Notes under the pieces: model-generated
The model's database searches: none
Seen by the model: the letters and a program-made list of their open reading frames with translations, nothing else
Told to the model about the DNA's origin: nothing
Program-made: the position numbers and the translations under genes
Origin: an uncultured Lachnospiraceae bacterium
GTDB lineage: Bacteria > Bacillota > Clostridia > Lachnospirales > Lachnospiraceae
Length of the DNA stretch: 64,000 bases
Assembly (NCBI GenBank): GCA_947648875.1
Contig: CANSPM010000014.1
Span: 17,990 to 81,989, forward strand
Reading direction: 5' to 3'
Part shown: one piece after another, positions 46,201 through 53,355 of the stretch
How positions within the stretch are numbered: the first letter of the stretch is position 1
How the letters are laid out: each line of letters opens with the position of its first letter

Positions 46201-48650
46201 TAGTCCGCATAGGCGAAAGCAATCACCGGTGCCGTGGTGTCCACCACTACAGTCTCTGAAGTGTAGGGCTGCATCTCATTCCCGGAACGGTCCGTGTAAG
46301 TCATACCCACCACATAATCCCCGTCATCTGCCAATGTGAGTATTGCCTCATACTCACCCGCCACATCCGTGGGGTTCCATAGGACCGACGGCTCCCCGGC
46401 TTCTTCCCCGTCCTTTGACACGGTTATGTGGACATCTTCCGCCAGAAAATTAGCCTCTGTAACATGAAATACAAAGTCCACCGGGCCGGAAAAGTAATGC
46501 TTTGCCCCTACTGTCTGACAGGTTCCTTCCTCTTCCCGCAGCCCATAGCTTACGTTCCGGACTGGCGGTATTGTATCCACCACGAAAATGTCGTCATCCC
46601 GCAACACATCCGAAGTATTTCCGGCGATATCTCTGGCGGAAACCTCCAGATACCCACGCAACTGTTCCGCGTCTCTCTCCGGAAGCGTCAGGGTTGCCGT
46701 AAACTTCGTGGGATCTGTTTTATCCCGCTCTGCCGGGAGTTCACCGCTGGCCGTCTCCACAGTACTGCCGGTTGTGCCCGTATTATTTGTTTCACGCACA
46801 TAAGACCAACAGAACGTATCCACGCCCGAAGTATTGTCCCTTGCGGTAAAGACTACTGTGATCTCCCCGTCGTAATACTTAATCCCATCCTGTGTATGCC
46901 CATCCGGCTGGGGAAAGATAATATGCAGGTCATAAGGCTTCTCATTATCCAGCTTTTCCAGATCAAGCGTGATGGGGGCAGTAATCCCGCCGGTACTTTC
47001 GTTTTTCAGATAGATTATTCTGCGCTTCTCCCCCTGATCTTCTTTTTTGTTGGCCCCCTCGTCACCAAATACCACACTCGGGCCGTACTCGTTTGTAACC
47101 TTGTCCCGGGCTACCGTATATCCCGCCCCAGGGCGCACGGTAACCGCCGTATTATGCCATCCGTTGCTCAGATGCTCCGGAAGAATTTCCCTGCCTTCCG
47201 GATTGTATTTTGTATACGCCTCGTCCGGAATCTCTTCCGTGGACAAAATAATCGTGTAACACGCCTTGCACTCTGCATAGACTTCCCGGATTTCCGCCCC
47301 ATATTCTTTGGTTCCCGCTTCTTTGATGGCGGTGATGACAACGGACAGACTCCCTCTTTTCTCAAGTGCTTCACTTAAACGCTTTATATCTTCAACTGTG
47401 ACCTGGCCGCTGTCGGAGAGTTCTATTCCTATATCCTTAAGCCCGCCTGAGAAACCCGTCACCTCTCCTCTGTAGGATATTGTCCCATTGTCGTCCTCAT
47501 GGCTCTTTTCTGCCGTCTGCGCAGAGATAATGTCTCTTGTCCCCAGAATAAAGCGGACTTCACTCTCCTCAAAACTGATCAGATCTTCATCCGTCGCCCG
47601 CACAGCCAGCACATAACTTTTTGATACACTGGAATAATTTTGAGTCTCCGCAGTGGTGGCCGTGATTCTGATGATATGCCCTGCCCGGGTAAGGGTCAAT
47701 TTCCCGGCATTATCGCCGCTGCCCACAATGGAAGCAATTTCCGCGATGTCCGTCTCATCCTCCTCTGCCACATTTTCCACCTTGTATGTGAGATCCTGCG
47801 GGCACAGTTCATTACAGCTCACGGAGAAATTATAGGTATTATCACCCTGCTTGTCAAAATTAACCGTGTCCGCCAGGGGCTCTTCCACAAATTTAAGTAT
47901 CGGCTCCGCTTTGGCAATGCTCACTTCTGCAGGAGACAGTTCAATCTCCGTGTCCTTATAATTTTCCCGTTTCACTTTGACGCGCACCCGGTAGCGGCCC
48001 GCGTCACAGGCCCGGGGCCTTTGCCCTTCAGTCAGCTCCGTCCAGTCCGTGGGCTGTAGTTCATCTCCCGCACCCAGGGCAAAAAATACTCTGTCACCGT
48101 CCTGAAGTCCGGTGACCTTTTCCAGCAATTCCTGCTCCTGTCCGTCATAGACGAGGCCGCTGCGCAAAGTTGCCGACAACCCCTGTATAGGCACTGCTTT
48201 GACTACCGCCGTGAATGCTTCCTCATATGTTTCATAGTTATCCCGCTCCACTTTGACACGGACGTCATATTCCCCTGCGTTTCGAACTACAGGCACCCAC
48301 ACTGAGTCGGCGCCATCATAGACGAAGCTGGTATCCCTGTCCGTCCCGGCTATCATACAGGTACAGGTAACCCTGTCCCCCATCTCCAGACCGGAGAAGG
48401 TCAGGGCGGGATGTTGCTCCCCGTCATAATCCGACTCATAGGGAATGACTCTCAAATCACTGAGAACTGCCTCCCGGATCGTGGCCGTAAGTTCTCCTGA
48501 CTCAAATAGTTTATATCCCGCTCTCGCCACCTGCACATACACCGGGTAATTTCCTGCCGCCCTTGCTGTCGGCACATTCTCCTGCCAGCTGATGCCGTCT
48601 GTGGAATACCGGACCACGTCTCCGATCTCCTCACGGCTCTCCACTGCCAC
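40215..48650 (-). CDS. Giant Ig-like repeat surface protein, main part after an in-frame TAG
   Basis: A 2,811-residue frame from a GTG at 48650. It is built of tandem Ig-like (Big/cadherin-like) domains, each ending in signatures such as VVDTTAPVIAF or YTDRSGNAM. Three macro-repeats of 460 residues make up the middle. The C-terminus is a hydrophobic helix (about 25 residues) followed by FGRRRRRSSRA, a stop-transfer anchor; no LPxTG is seen. There is no signal peptide: that is encoded by the upstream frame (48690-49253), which ends at TAG and stays in the same reading frame. An AGAGGGA lies 9 bases before the GTG, so reinitiation is possible, but such a product could not use the usual export route. 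Confidence 0.8.
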   Translation of the reverse strand: MAVESREEIGDVVRYSTDGISWQENVPTARAAGNYPVYVQVARAGYKLFESGELTATIREAVLSDLRVIPYESDYDGEQHPALTFSGLEMGDRVTCTCMIAGTDRDTSFVYDGADSVWVPVVRNAGEYDVRVKVERDNYETYEEAFTAVVKAVPIQGLSATLRSGLVYDGQEQELLEKVTGLQDGDRVFFALGAGDELQPTDWTELTEGQRPRACDAGRYRVRVKVKRENYKDTEIELSPAEVSIAKAEPILKFVEEPLADTVNFDKQGDNTYNFSVSCNELCPQDLTYKVENVAEEDETDIAEIASIVGSGDNAGKLTLTRAGHIIRITATTAETQNYSSVSKSYVLAVRATDEDLISFEESEVRFILGTRDIISAQTAEKSHEDDNGTISYRGEVTGFSGGLKDIGIELSDSGQVTVEDIKRLSEALEKRGSLSVVITAIKEAGTKEYGAEIREVYAECKACYTIILSTEEIPDEAYTKYNPEGREILPEHLSNGWHNTAVTVRPGAGYTVARDKVTNEYGPSVVFGDEGANKKEDQGEKRRIIYLKNESTGGITAPITLDLEKLDNEKPYDLHIIFPQPDGHTQDGIKYYDGEITVVFTARDNTSGVDTFCWSYVRETNNTGTTGSTVETASGELPAERDKTDPTKFTATLTLPERDAEQLRGYLEVSARDIAGNTSDVLRDDDIFVVDTIPPVRNVSYGLREEEGTCQTVGAKHYFSGPVDFVFHVTEANFLAEDVHITVSKDGEEAGEPSVLWNPTDVAGEYEAILTLADDGDYVVGMTYTDRSGNEMQPYTSETVVVDTTAPVIAFAYADYSATNPQTATITVTEHNFRQSDISVTTQARDITGLDVQVENLENYLRNCQWEHEGDVHRAQISEQFADAIYVLTCNYLDLALNPAKEVRTESFVVDHTPPTAEKMSVSYSLSIKDTVLAAITLGFYNPAVTVTFTAYDDTAGVDYFTWNYQRQEGASTENVEQYGDTRTAATGDFVDRAKFTASVVLPGEQAQQLRGRIAFTATDRYGNESEKLTDSGHVLVVDTVAPVIAAAFSIPDDTSAGKLYYNKPMTATFTITEANFFSEDVIVMLARDNGDPVQVMPAWTDASVDVHVGTCVIDAPEDHTGDGEYVFTVRYTDRSDNAMEVYTSSTIVIDTMSPEQSVGYGLRDEDGTCQTVGTKHYFSGPVNFVFDITEKNFFAEDVHITVSKDGGEVREQSVTWKPTAVADKYTAGITLTGDGDYVVGMTYTDRTGHEMPAYTSETIVVDATAPVIAFDYADYSGERPQTATVTVTEHNFRQGDIWVTTEAKTITGQDVPVLDLQNYLRNCQWEHEGDVHRARISEQFADAIYVLTCNYLDLALNPAKEVRTESFVVDHTPPSRDRMSVSYSTSVMDTVLSVITLGFYNPAVTVTFTAYDDTAGVDYFTWNYIRQEGASAENVERYEDTRSAAFWDPVDRAKFTASVTLPGEQAQQLRGWISFTATDRYGNESEKLTDSGHVLVVDTIAPAITAAYSEPDDTSGGKLYYNKALTAEFTVTEANFFSEDVVVTLVKDGETPVRIMPVWRDISTDVHVGTCVIDAPEDHGNDGDYVFTVSYTDRSDNTMELYTSDVLVIDTVLPDQSVSFGLRDEGGTCQTVGTKHYFSGPVDFVFHITEKNFFPEDVRITVSKDGGEARQQTVEWSSAGAVGDYTAGLTLLDDGDYVVSMTYTDRTGHEMPSYISETVVVDATEPVIEFAYDDYSGENPQTATITVTEHNFRQSDIAVLTEARTITDQGVPVEDLENYLQSCQWEHEGDVHRAQVSEQFADAIYVLTCNYNDLALTAAEEVITEPFVVDHTPPAADRMSVSYSASVMDTVLGAITLGFYNPAVTVTFTAYDETSGVDYFTWSYTRQEGVSAENVERYGDTRVTAVQDPVDRAKFTATVTLPGEQARQLRGRIAFTATDRYGNESEKCTDSGHVLVVDTISPAITAEYTTPDNTFGGKLYYNKALTATFTVTEANFFSEDVVVMLTKDEEEAVRVMPVWTDVSEDVHVGTYVIDAADNHANDGDYVFTVSYTDRSGNAMGVYRSDVFVMDTILPVIEVEYSDQNPVNTLADSQGITRKYFPGELSATLTITEHNFNPDEIEYIINATDVAGNALNAEALYRSGGWTSDGDRNTTTIVFPGDANYSFDIAYTDLALHEMPDYPTDYFTVDTSMPENPEVSYSSSVLDTILANISFGFYNAQMTVSVTAVDRISGVRDFAYSYLRAEGVSSVNAELMQQPIEEAQISFSEGGATATASFQISQAALAAGNQFNGTVEVSATDRAGNQTGYQRDARRIVVDNIAPTATVEYNAPVQQINNIAYYDGDIDATVTINEANFYSEDVTVSVTKDGAPYAVTPMWTDNNTDVHTGTFTLTEDGDYFVEITCSDKSGNAMQQYMSEQMTIDTQIEEAVITINGMEADGKAFKGEVVLAVSFEDINFEDYEILLTRTNYGDKNRDVTQQFIGEQVTTNAFGGSGSFDTFSSTPENDGIYTVTVILSDRAGHTVEKTATFTVNRYGSVYDYSNYLVDLIRDGGAYVQKVEEDLLITEFNADRLVSQSLDIEISRDGRPLEDCVYKVTPDINDAVMTGNKGWYQYQYTISKENFSQDGVYKISVSSRDQTGNTPENTNYEDKAILFRVDSTVPEINSITGLESAIVNATSLEIKYSVYDTMGLASVAVYVDGKEREDITDFTGDAQNYYGSLMLAENPQAQKVRLVVKDMAGNMTDTDAMDFISAFSFSHSVTISTNVIVRWYADKVLFWGSIGGTAAVAGTGTGGAVLFGRRRRRSSRA
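42421..46560 (-). repeat. Three tandem 1,380-bp coding repeats
   Basis: Equivalent landmarks recur at exactly 1,380-base spacing (for example the stretch encoding GTCQTVG near 46501, 45121 and 43741). Each unit encodes 460 residues with four Ig-like domains. Copies are very similar but carry scattered substitutions; a fourth, strongly diverged unit follows leftward. Such arrays expand and contract by recombination and are prone to assembly collapse. Confidence 0.92.
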
Positions 48651-48689
48651 AAGTTCCTGATCCCTCTTGTTATATACACTGTCCAGCGC

Positions 48690-48692
48690 CTA
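48690..48692 (-). other. In-frame TAG between signal-peptide part and giant repeat part
   Basis: The 187-codon upstream frame ends at this TAG. The next 13 codons (starting ALDSVYNKRDQE) and the giant frame continue in the same register with no other stop. A single C-to-T change in a CAG codon would create it. The surrounding codon style shows no break. Confidence 0.85.
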
Positions 48693-49253
48693 TATTTCGG
48701 GGATTCTTCTGAGCGTTACCGCCACCTTGGCTTCCAGAGGCTGTTCCGCAAGGGTCCTTATGCCGTATCCCTCCTTAGAAATCTCCATTGAGATTGTCAT
48801 CCCTCTCTCAAAACCCGGTATTTGGACCTCCATTTTTCCATAGATATCCGTGGTGCCGATTCCGGTTATCTCTGGCAGCGACGCATTCCCGTTCCCGCCG
48901 CTCACGCTGCCCCCCGGCACAGACCCGGCGGCGTCCCCTGACATGCCTGCGTTGTCCCCCGGCACGGCTCCGGCGGCGCCCTCTGTCGCTCCCGCGTTGT
49001 CCCCTGACACGGCCCCGGCAGCGCCCTCTGTCGTTCCCGCGTTGTCCCCCGACACAGACCCGGAATTTCCCGCCGAAATCTTATAGCTGACAGAAGCTCC
49101 GTTCACAGGGACTCCGTCATCGTCTGTCACTGTAATAACCACCGTCTCTTTGTCCGCTTTCGCCTGCAAATGGGAATCCCACAGCAGACTCAGCACCATG
49201 AGCAGAGACATCACTATGGCCAAACGCTTTTGTACACTGTGCCTTTTAAACAT
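48690..49253 (-). CDS. Signal-peptide-bearing N-terminal part of the giant surface protein
   Basis: A 187-residue frame from the ATG at 49253, one base after the upstream stop. Residues 1-33 are a signal peptide (MFKRHSVQKRLAI, hydrophobic LLMVLSLLW, then QAKA). Then comes a short beta-rich domain (TVVITVTDDDGVPVNGASVSY), a Gly/Ala/Asp low-complexity stretch with repeated GDNAG, and a second part of the domain (DIYGKMEVQIPGFERGM) of a carboxypeptidase-regulatory-like fold. It ends RRIPEI before TAG. Most likely the start of one protein of about 3,000 residues interrupted by a nonsense codon, rather than an independent gene. Confidence 0.82.
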   Translation of the reverse strand: MFKRHSVQKRLAIVMSLLMVLSLLWDSHLQAKADKETVVITVTDDDGVPVNGASVSYKISAGNSGSVSGDNAGTTEGAAGAVSGDNAGATEGAAGAVPGDNAGMSGDAAGSVPGGSVSGGNGNASLPEITGIGTTDIYGKMEVQIPGFERGMTISMEISKEGYGIRTLAEQPLEAKVAVTLRRIPEI

Positions 49254-49254
49254 T

Positions 49255-50196
49255 TTATCTACGACCCACATCTTTTTTTCCGGTGCCTTTCTTCCCACCC
49301 TGGTCGGCTTTCTTTCCGCCCTGATCCGCTTTCTTCCCGCCCTGGGCTGCTTTCTCCCCGCTTTGGTTCGCTTTCTCTCCCTGAACTGCTTTCTTCCCGC
49401 TTTGGTTCGCTTTCTCTCCCTGGGCTACTTTCTCTCCCTGAACTGTTTGCTTCCCGCTCTGGGCCGCTTTCTCTCCCTGAACTGTTTGCTTCCCGCTCTG
49501 GGCCGCTTTCTCTCCCTGGGCTGTTTGCTTCCCGCTTTGGTCCGCTTTCTCTCCCTGGGCTGCTTGCTTCCCGCTTTGGGCCGCTTTCTCTCCCTGGGCT
49601 GCTTTCTTCCCGCCCTGGTCCACTTTCTCTTCCTGGGCTGTTTTCTTCCCGCCCTGGTCCGTTTTCTCTCCCTGGGCTGCTTTCTTCCCGCCCTGATCCG
49701 CTTTCTCTCCCTGGGCTGTTTGCTTTCCTTCTTGGGGGGATTTTCCTCCCCTGTCTGGCCGACTGCCCCTCAAGAGACGCGTATGAAAAGCCATTGTCGT
49801 GATAAAAAGCACCACATAAGCCCCATAGCGTTGCATGAACAATTTTCCTGACCATACAAGCAGTATCACGATACCCACCACAATGACAATGTCCAGTGCC
49901 ACTGTGACACCGTCCACGGTGAAGCCCTGTTTCTCTTTCTTCTTCTTTCTTTTTTTCTTTTCCGCTGTTTTCTCCGCTCTTTCTCCCTTTCCATCTCTTC
50001 TCCGGGCCAGAAAAAACAGCGTATAGCCGCCAATCCCCGTCAGCCAGAACAATGCGCCCACAAGTCCAAGGGCGGCTCTGACATTCCCCTGGTCAACTCT
50101 GCCTGCCACGGGCATCAGCAGAAATGTGCCGGAGAAGCAGGACAATAAAATGGCTGACAGCAGATGATACAGCCGCCGTCTTTTTATCTGGTTCAC
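49255..50196 (-). CDS. Membrane protein with 13-residue Lys/Gln repeat tail
   Basis: A 313-residue protein with a GTG start overlapping the previous stop (GTGA). Two helices at about 10-65, a very basic KKRKKKKEK loop, two further helices (about 92-140), then a tail of roughly a dozen 13-residue repeats of the type AAQGEKADQSGKQ, ending GKKDVGRR. The tail is predicted disordered, positively charged and cytoplasmic or wall-facing depending on topology. No known domain. Position between the kinase block and the giant surface protein suggests an envelope scaffold (inference). Confidence 0.8.
   Translation of the reverse strand: MNQIKRRRLYHLLSAILLSCFSGTFLLMPVAGRVDQGNVRAALGLVGALFWLTGIGGYTLFFLARRRDGKGERAEKTAEKKKRKKKKEKQGFTVDGVTVALDIVIVVGIVILLVWSGKLFMQRYGAYVVLFITTMAFHTRLLRGSRPDRGGKSPQEGKQTAQGEKADQGGKKAAQGEKTDQGGKKTAQEEKVDQGGKKAAQGEKAAQSGKQAAQGEKADQSGKQTAQGEKAAQSGKQTVQGEKAAQSGKQTVQGEKVAQGEKANQSGKKAVQGEKANQSGEKAAQGGKKADQGGKKADQGGKKGTGKKDVGRR
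49300..49745 (-). repeat. 39-bp tandem repeats in the membrane protein tail
   Basis: About eleven 39-base units encoding 13-residue blocks (consensus AAQGEKADQSGKQ). Two shorter 18-base blocks near the 3' end (KKADQGG) and an insertion break the register. Confidence 0.88.
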
Positions 50197-50882
50197 TCAA
50201 TCACCTCTTTTGTGTGTATAAATACTATGTCTTCCAATACTTCTATTTTTATGGCAGACACCCGACGCTCCGTCTGGGCATTCCCGCTGTCCGCAATCTT
50301 TGTGTATTCCCCGTCCGCCAATACTTCCGTTTCCCTGTTGTGGCGCGCTCTGTCCGCGTTTTCAGCCAGAAGCACCGTCTCCCAATTGTCCCCCCGGCTC
50401 CCGGCCTGTCTCATGTCGGCATAGGGATTCTTTTTCTCCCCTCTGGCAGATCCTGATCCCCGAGCGTTCTTCTTATCTCCTTTGGCAGAGTCCGATCTGC
50501 GGGCGGTCTTTTTATCTCCTTTGTCGGCGTCCGATCTGCGGGCGGTCTTTTTATCTCCTCTGGCAGAGTCCGATCTGCGGGCGGTCTTCTTATCTCCTTT
50601 GGCGGCATCCGAGCCATGGGCGGTCTTCTTATCTCCATTGGCAGAGTCCGGCCCACGGGCGTTTTTCTTATCTCCTTTGACAGGGTCCGTCCCCTGCAAG
50701 TTTTTTGCTGCCTCCGCATTGCTTTTACGCATACGCTCAATGCTCTTTCTCGCTGTTCTCCCCGACAATTCTCCCGCCACTGTAGGAATATGAAACACAA
50801 ACCACAGGACAACAGCCAATACGGCAAACACTCCGGCGGCCAGGAAAGAGATTAACGAGATCAAAGATAATGTCTCCGCCAT
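50193..50882 (-). CDS. Membrane protein with repeat linker and T-x-x-L motifs
   Basis: A 229-residue protein. One N-terminal helix (about 5-32), then a basic region, a block of 13-residue repeats (GDKKTARRSDSAK type, about residues 65-150), and an acidic C-terminal domain. That domain has two candidate phosphothreonine sites, ETVLLAE and ETEVLADGE, each with Leu at +3, as FHA domains prefer. It begins 2 bases after the kinase stop with AGAGAGG upstream, so it is a likely kinase substrate at the membrane (inference). No family name known to me. Confidence 0.8.
   Translation of the reverse strand: MAETLSLISLISFLAAGVFAVLAVVLWFVFHIPTVAGELSGRTARKSIERMRKSNAEAAKNLQGTDPVKGDKKNARGPDSANGDKKTAHGSDAAKGDKKTARRSDSARGDKKTARRSDADKGDKKTARRSDSAKGDKKNARGSGSARGEKKNPYADMRQAGSRGDNWETVLLAENADRARHNRETEVLADGEYTKIADSGNAQTERRVSAIKIEVLEDIVFIHTKEVIE
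50430..50700 (-). repeat. 39-bp tandem repeats in the kinase-adjacent membrane protein
   Basis: About seven units encoding 13-residue blocks with the core GDKKTARRSDSAK. The unit length equals that in the neighbouring gene although the sequence differs. Confidence 0.88.
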
Positions 50883-50884
50883 AC

Positions 50885-52564
50885 TTAAGTCCTCTCTTGC
50901 GCATTCCGATACGCTCTCTCAATCGCTTCTCTGTACGTGTCATAGTTGTCCAGTATTTCCTGCTGTAGTTTCTGAGACTGTTCTTTCTGCACTGTCAGGG
51001 CGGCTGCGCGGTCACGCACCTTTTCCAACAGGGCCAGAACCTCCTCCTGCTCCACATTCACCTGGACAATGTTATTTCTCTGATCATACAGAAGCATGAA
51101 AGCCCCGTTATACAGGGATAACTGATCATAAGCCCCGGCACTTTCCACACTGCTCAGGGCGCTCTCTATGGTTTCAAATAATATTTCAAAATTATCCCTG
51201 GATGCCTCTTCCACCGTGGAGGCGCTCAATATGTATCTCTTGTAGAATGAACAGATATGGTAATAGCAGTCCGACAGGGCTTTCCCCTCAAACTCTATTC
51301 CGCTCTCATAGTTTTCCACAAAGAAGGAATACGCTTTCTGCACCCTTGTGGAAAAGCTGTATCCGCCGTCGTTCTCCGTGTAATAGTTGAAATACATCAT
51401 TCCGATTTTATATTTCAGTTCGGCCACATCCGTACCGGAATCATCAAAGGAATCCTTATGGGCATTATACAGCGCAAGAAATTCATCGTTTTCCGCCTTG
51501 CTGAATCTCCCCTCGTCCTCGTAGGCCTGGAGCAGGTACAGATATGCCGATGTGCGCTCCGGATATATCTCTATCGCTCTTTTGTAGCTGGCCGCCTTGT
51601 CCTCCAAAGAAGATGCCGTGGAAGTGGATACCAGCACATCATAGTCACTGTTATTGATGTATTCGGACGTTCTTCCGCAAACTATACCCGAGATCAGACA
51701 GAGAATCGCAAGAGTAACAGAGGCGCTGAATATGCGAAGTTTTCTCTTCTGTTTTCTCTTATAGTCCTTGGTGATCAGACCGGGATGTTCCAGATCGTAC
51801 AAAATATCCTGACAGTTCTGGTATCTGTTTTCTGCTGCGGGTTCCACACATTTGTTGATAATCAGTTCGATGCCCTCAGATAATTCCGGGTTCCACATCC
51901 TGACCGGCGCGTATGCCTCCCCCGCTCTGGGATCGACCCCCGTAAGCAGATGATGCATCGTCATCCCCAGCGCGAAAATATCCGACCTTGCGTCCGTCTG
52001 GCCGCTGTATTGTTCCGGCGGCGCATACCCCTTTGTTCCAAGCAGTGTGGTGTCTGCCAGTCCCTGCTCCTTATATTCCCTGGCTATGCCGAAATCAATA
52101 ATCTTTATATTGCCTTCCGGCTTCAGCATAACGTTGGCCGGTTTCATGTCGCGATAGATAATGGGCGGTTTCTGTCCATGCAGATAAATCAGCGCGTCAC
52201 AGATCTGCTTTCCCCAGTCTATGACCAGTTCCTCCGGCTGCGCGCCGTACTCCGCCAGTATCTTATCCAGAGATAAACCTTCAATATAATCCATTACGAC
52301 GTAAATCGTCACATTGTTTTCTATAATATCCACGATGCGGGGCAGTGCGGGATGATCCAGCTTTTTCATCATATTGGCTTCCGCCAACAGACTCTTCACC
52401 ACCACCTCATCTTCTTTTCCCTTACCTTTTTTCCGAATTTCCTTGACTGCCCACTGCTTGTTCAGATGCGTGTCTCTGGCCAGGTAAACTACGGACATAC
52501 CGCCCTTGCCAATCTCAGTCAATATTTCATATTTTCCACCGATAATCAAACCTGCCCCAGCCAT
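50885..52564 (-). CDS. Membrane Ser/Thr protein kinase (Hanks type, PknB-like)
   Basis: A 559-residue kinase. The Gly-loop IGKGGMSVVYLA, Lys41, catalytic YRDMKPANVM with Asp139, DFG at 157-159 and APPEQY are intact; the usual HRD is YRD. A juxtamembrane basic stretch (KRKQKRKLR) and one helix near 280-300 follow. The extracytoplasmic part is helical and TPR-like rather than the PASTA repeats of wall-sensing kinases. Placed between PP2C and its probable substrate gene, it is the writer of the phosphothreonine circuit in this operon. Confidence 0.95.
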   Translation of the reverse strand: MAGAGLIIGGKYEILTEIGKGGMSVVYLARDTHLNKQWAVKEIRKKGKGKEDEVVVKSLLAEANMMKKLDHPALPRIVDIIENNVTIYVVMDYIEGLSLDKILAEYGAQPEELVIDWGKQICDALIYLHGQKPPIIYRDMKPANVMLKPEGNIKIIDFGIAREYKEQGLADTTLLGTKGYAPPEQYSGQTDARSDIFALGMTMHHLLTGVDPRAGEAYAPVRMWNPELSEGIELIINKCVEPAAENRYQNCQDILYDLEHPGLITKDYKRKQKRKLRIFSASVTLAILCLISGIVCGRTSEYINNSDYDVLVSTSTASSLEDKAASYKRAIEIYPERTSAYLYLLQAYEDEGRFSKAENDEFLALYNAHKDSFDDSGTDVAELKYKIGMMYFNYYTENDGGYSFSTRVQKAYSFFVENYESGIEFEGKALSDCYYHICSFYKRYILSASTVEEASRDNFEILFETIESALSSVESAGAYDQLSLYNGAFMLLYDQRNNIVQVNVEQEEVLALLEKVRDRAAALTVQKEQSQKLQQEILDNYDTYREAIERAYRNAQERT

Positions 52565-52570
52565 GTATCA

Positions 52571-53338
52571 TCACTCCCAGTCAGTTCTGATCAGTATTAC
52601 GGATATATTGTCCTTTTCCTGTCTTTCCTTCACAAGTTGTATCAGACGCCTCGCATTCGCATGCATGGCCTCGCCATTCACGCTCTTCGCGGGATTGAAA
52701 GCGTCAAAAATCTCCCGCTTTGTCACCTCATTCCTGAACCCGTCAGAACAGAGCATATAAACGCCCTTTTCCGTATGCCCCACCAGCACATCCGGGTTCA
52801 ACAGATCGGATGCTCCCACACACTGGAGAAGCATATTTCTGCGCTTATCCGTTTTGGCCTGTTCCTCTGTCATGTCGCCCCGCTCTATCTCCTGGGCGAC
52901 AAAAGTCTGATCCGCCGTTATCTGTCGTATATCTTTTCCGATTTGATAGGCCCGGGTATCTCCCACATGTACAATTACATATTGCTCACCCACAAACAGT
53001 ATGCCTGTAAAGGTCGTCCCCAAAGAAATTCCCCTGGCCTGTCCGTACTCCAAGATTCTGACATTCAACTCCTTCAGCATCAGGGACCACTTTTCCCCGA
53101 TAACCCGCATGTCGAGGTTTTCCAGTTCGTATGCCAACTCCTCGCCAAACCACTGCAAAAAAGCCCGGATTACCGTGGCGCTCGCAAGTTCTCCTTTTTC
53201 CAGTCCCCCCATCCCGTCACAGACCACGGCCATGAGCACCTCTCCTTTAGAGTATTTCCCATGCCTGACAGCGATACTGTCCTGATTGGTTTCTTTGATT
53301 ATTCCTACGTCTGTATCTGCCGTAACAATAAAATGCAC
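52571..53338 (-). CDS. PP2C-type Ser/Thr phosphatase
   Basis: A 255-residue PPM phosphatase with a GTG start. Metal-binding motifs are complete: ETNQDSIAV, VVCDGMGG, VIVHVGDTRAY, LCSDGF and KDNISVIL. It would reverse the adjacent kinase, whose gene starts 7 bases downstream. GGGGATGG lies 9 bases before the start. Confidence 0.95.
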   Translation of the reverse strand: MHFIVTADTDVGIIKETNQDSIAVRHGKYSKGEVLMAVVCDGMGGLEKGELASATVIRAFLQWFGEELAYELENLDMRVIGEKWSLMLKELNVRILEYGQARGISLGTTFTGILFVGEQYVIVHVGDTRAYQIGKDIRQITADQTFVAQEIERGDMTEEQAKTDKRRNMLLQCVGASDLLNPDVLVGHTEKGVYMLCSDGFRNEVTKREIFDAFNPAKSVNGEAMHANARRLIQLVKERQEKDNISVILIRTDWE

Positions 53339-53355
53339 GCTTTCACCATCCCCTG

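Noticed and set aside
40368..47378. Long plus-strand open frames (up to about 480 codons) opposite the giant surface gene
   Set aside because: They mirror the repeat structure of the minus-strand gene, lack ribosome-binding sites and give His/Arg/Ile-rich protein unlike any family; they are shadows of a GC-biased repeat gene.
48690..48692. Pyrrolysine insertion at the TAG
   Set aside because: No PylS, tRNA-Pyl or methylamine methyltransferase is in the window and surface Ig-like proteins are not known Pyl proteins; a nonsense mutation is simpler.
49150..49851. Hydrophobic repeat frame on the plus strand opposite the Lys/Gln repeat tail
   Set aside because: It is the complement of 39-bp repeats; the leucine-rich product is an artefact of the AAG/GAG-rich opposite strand.
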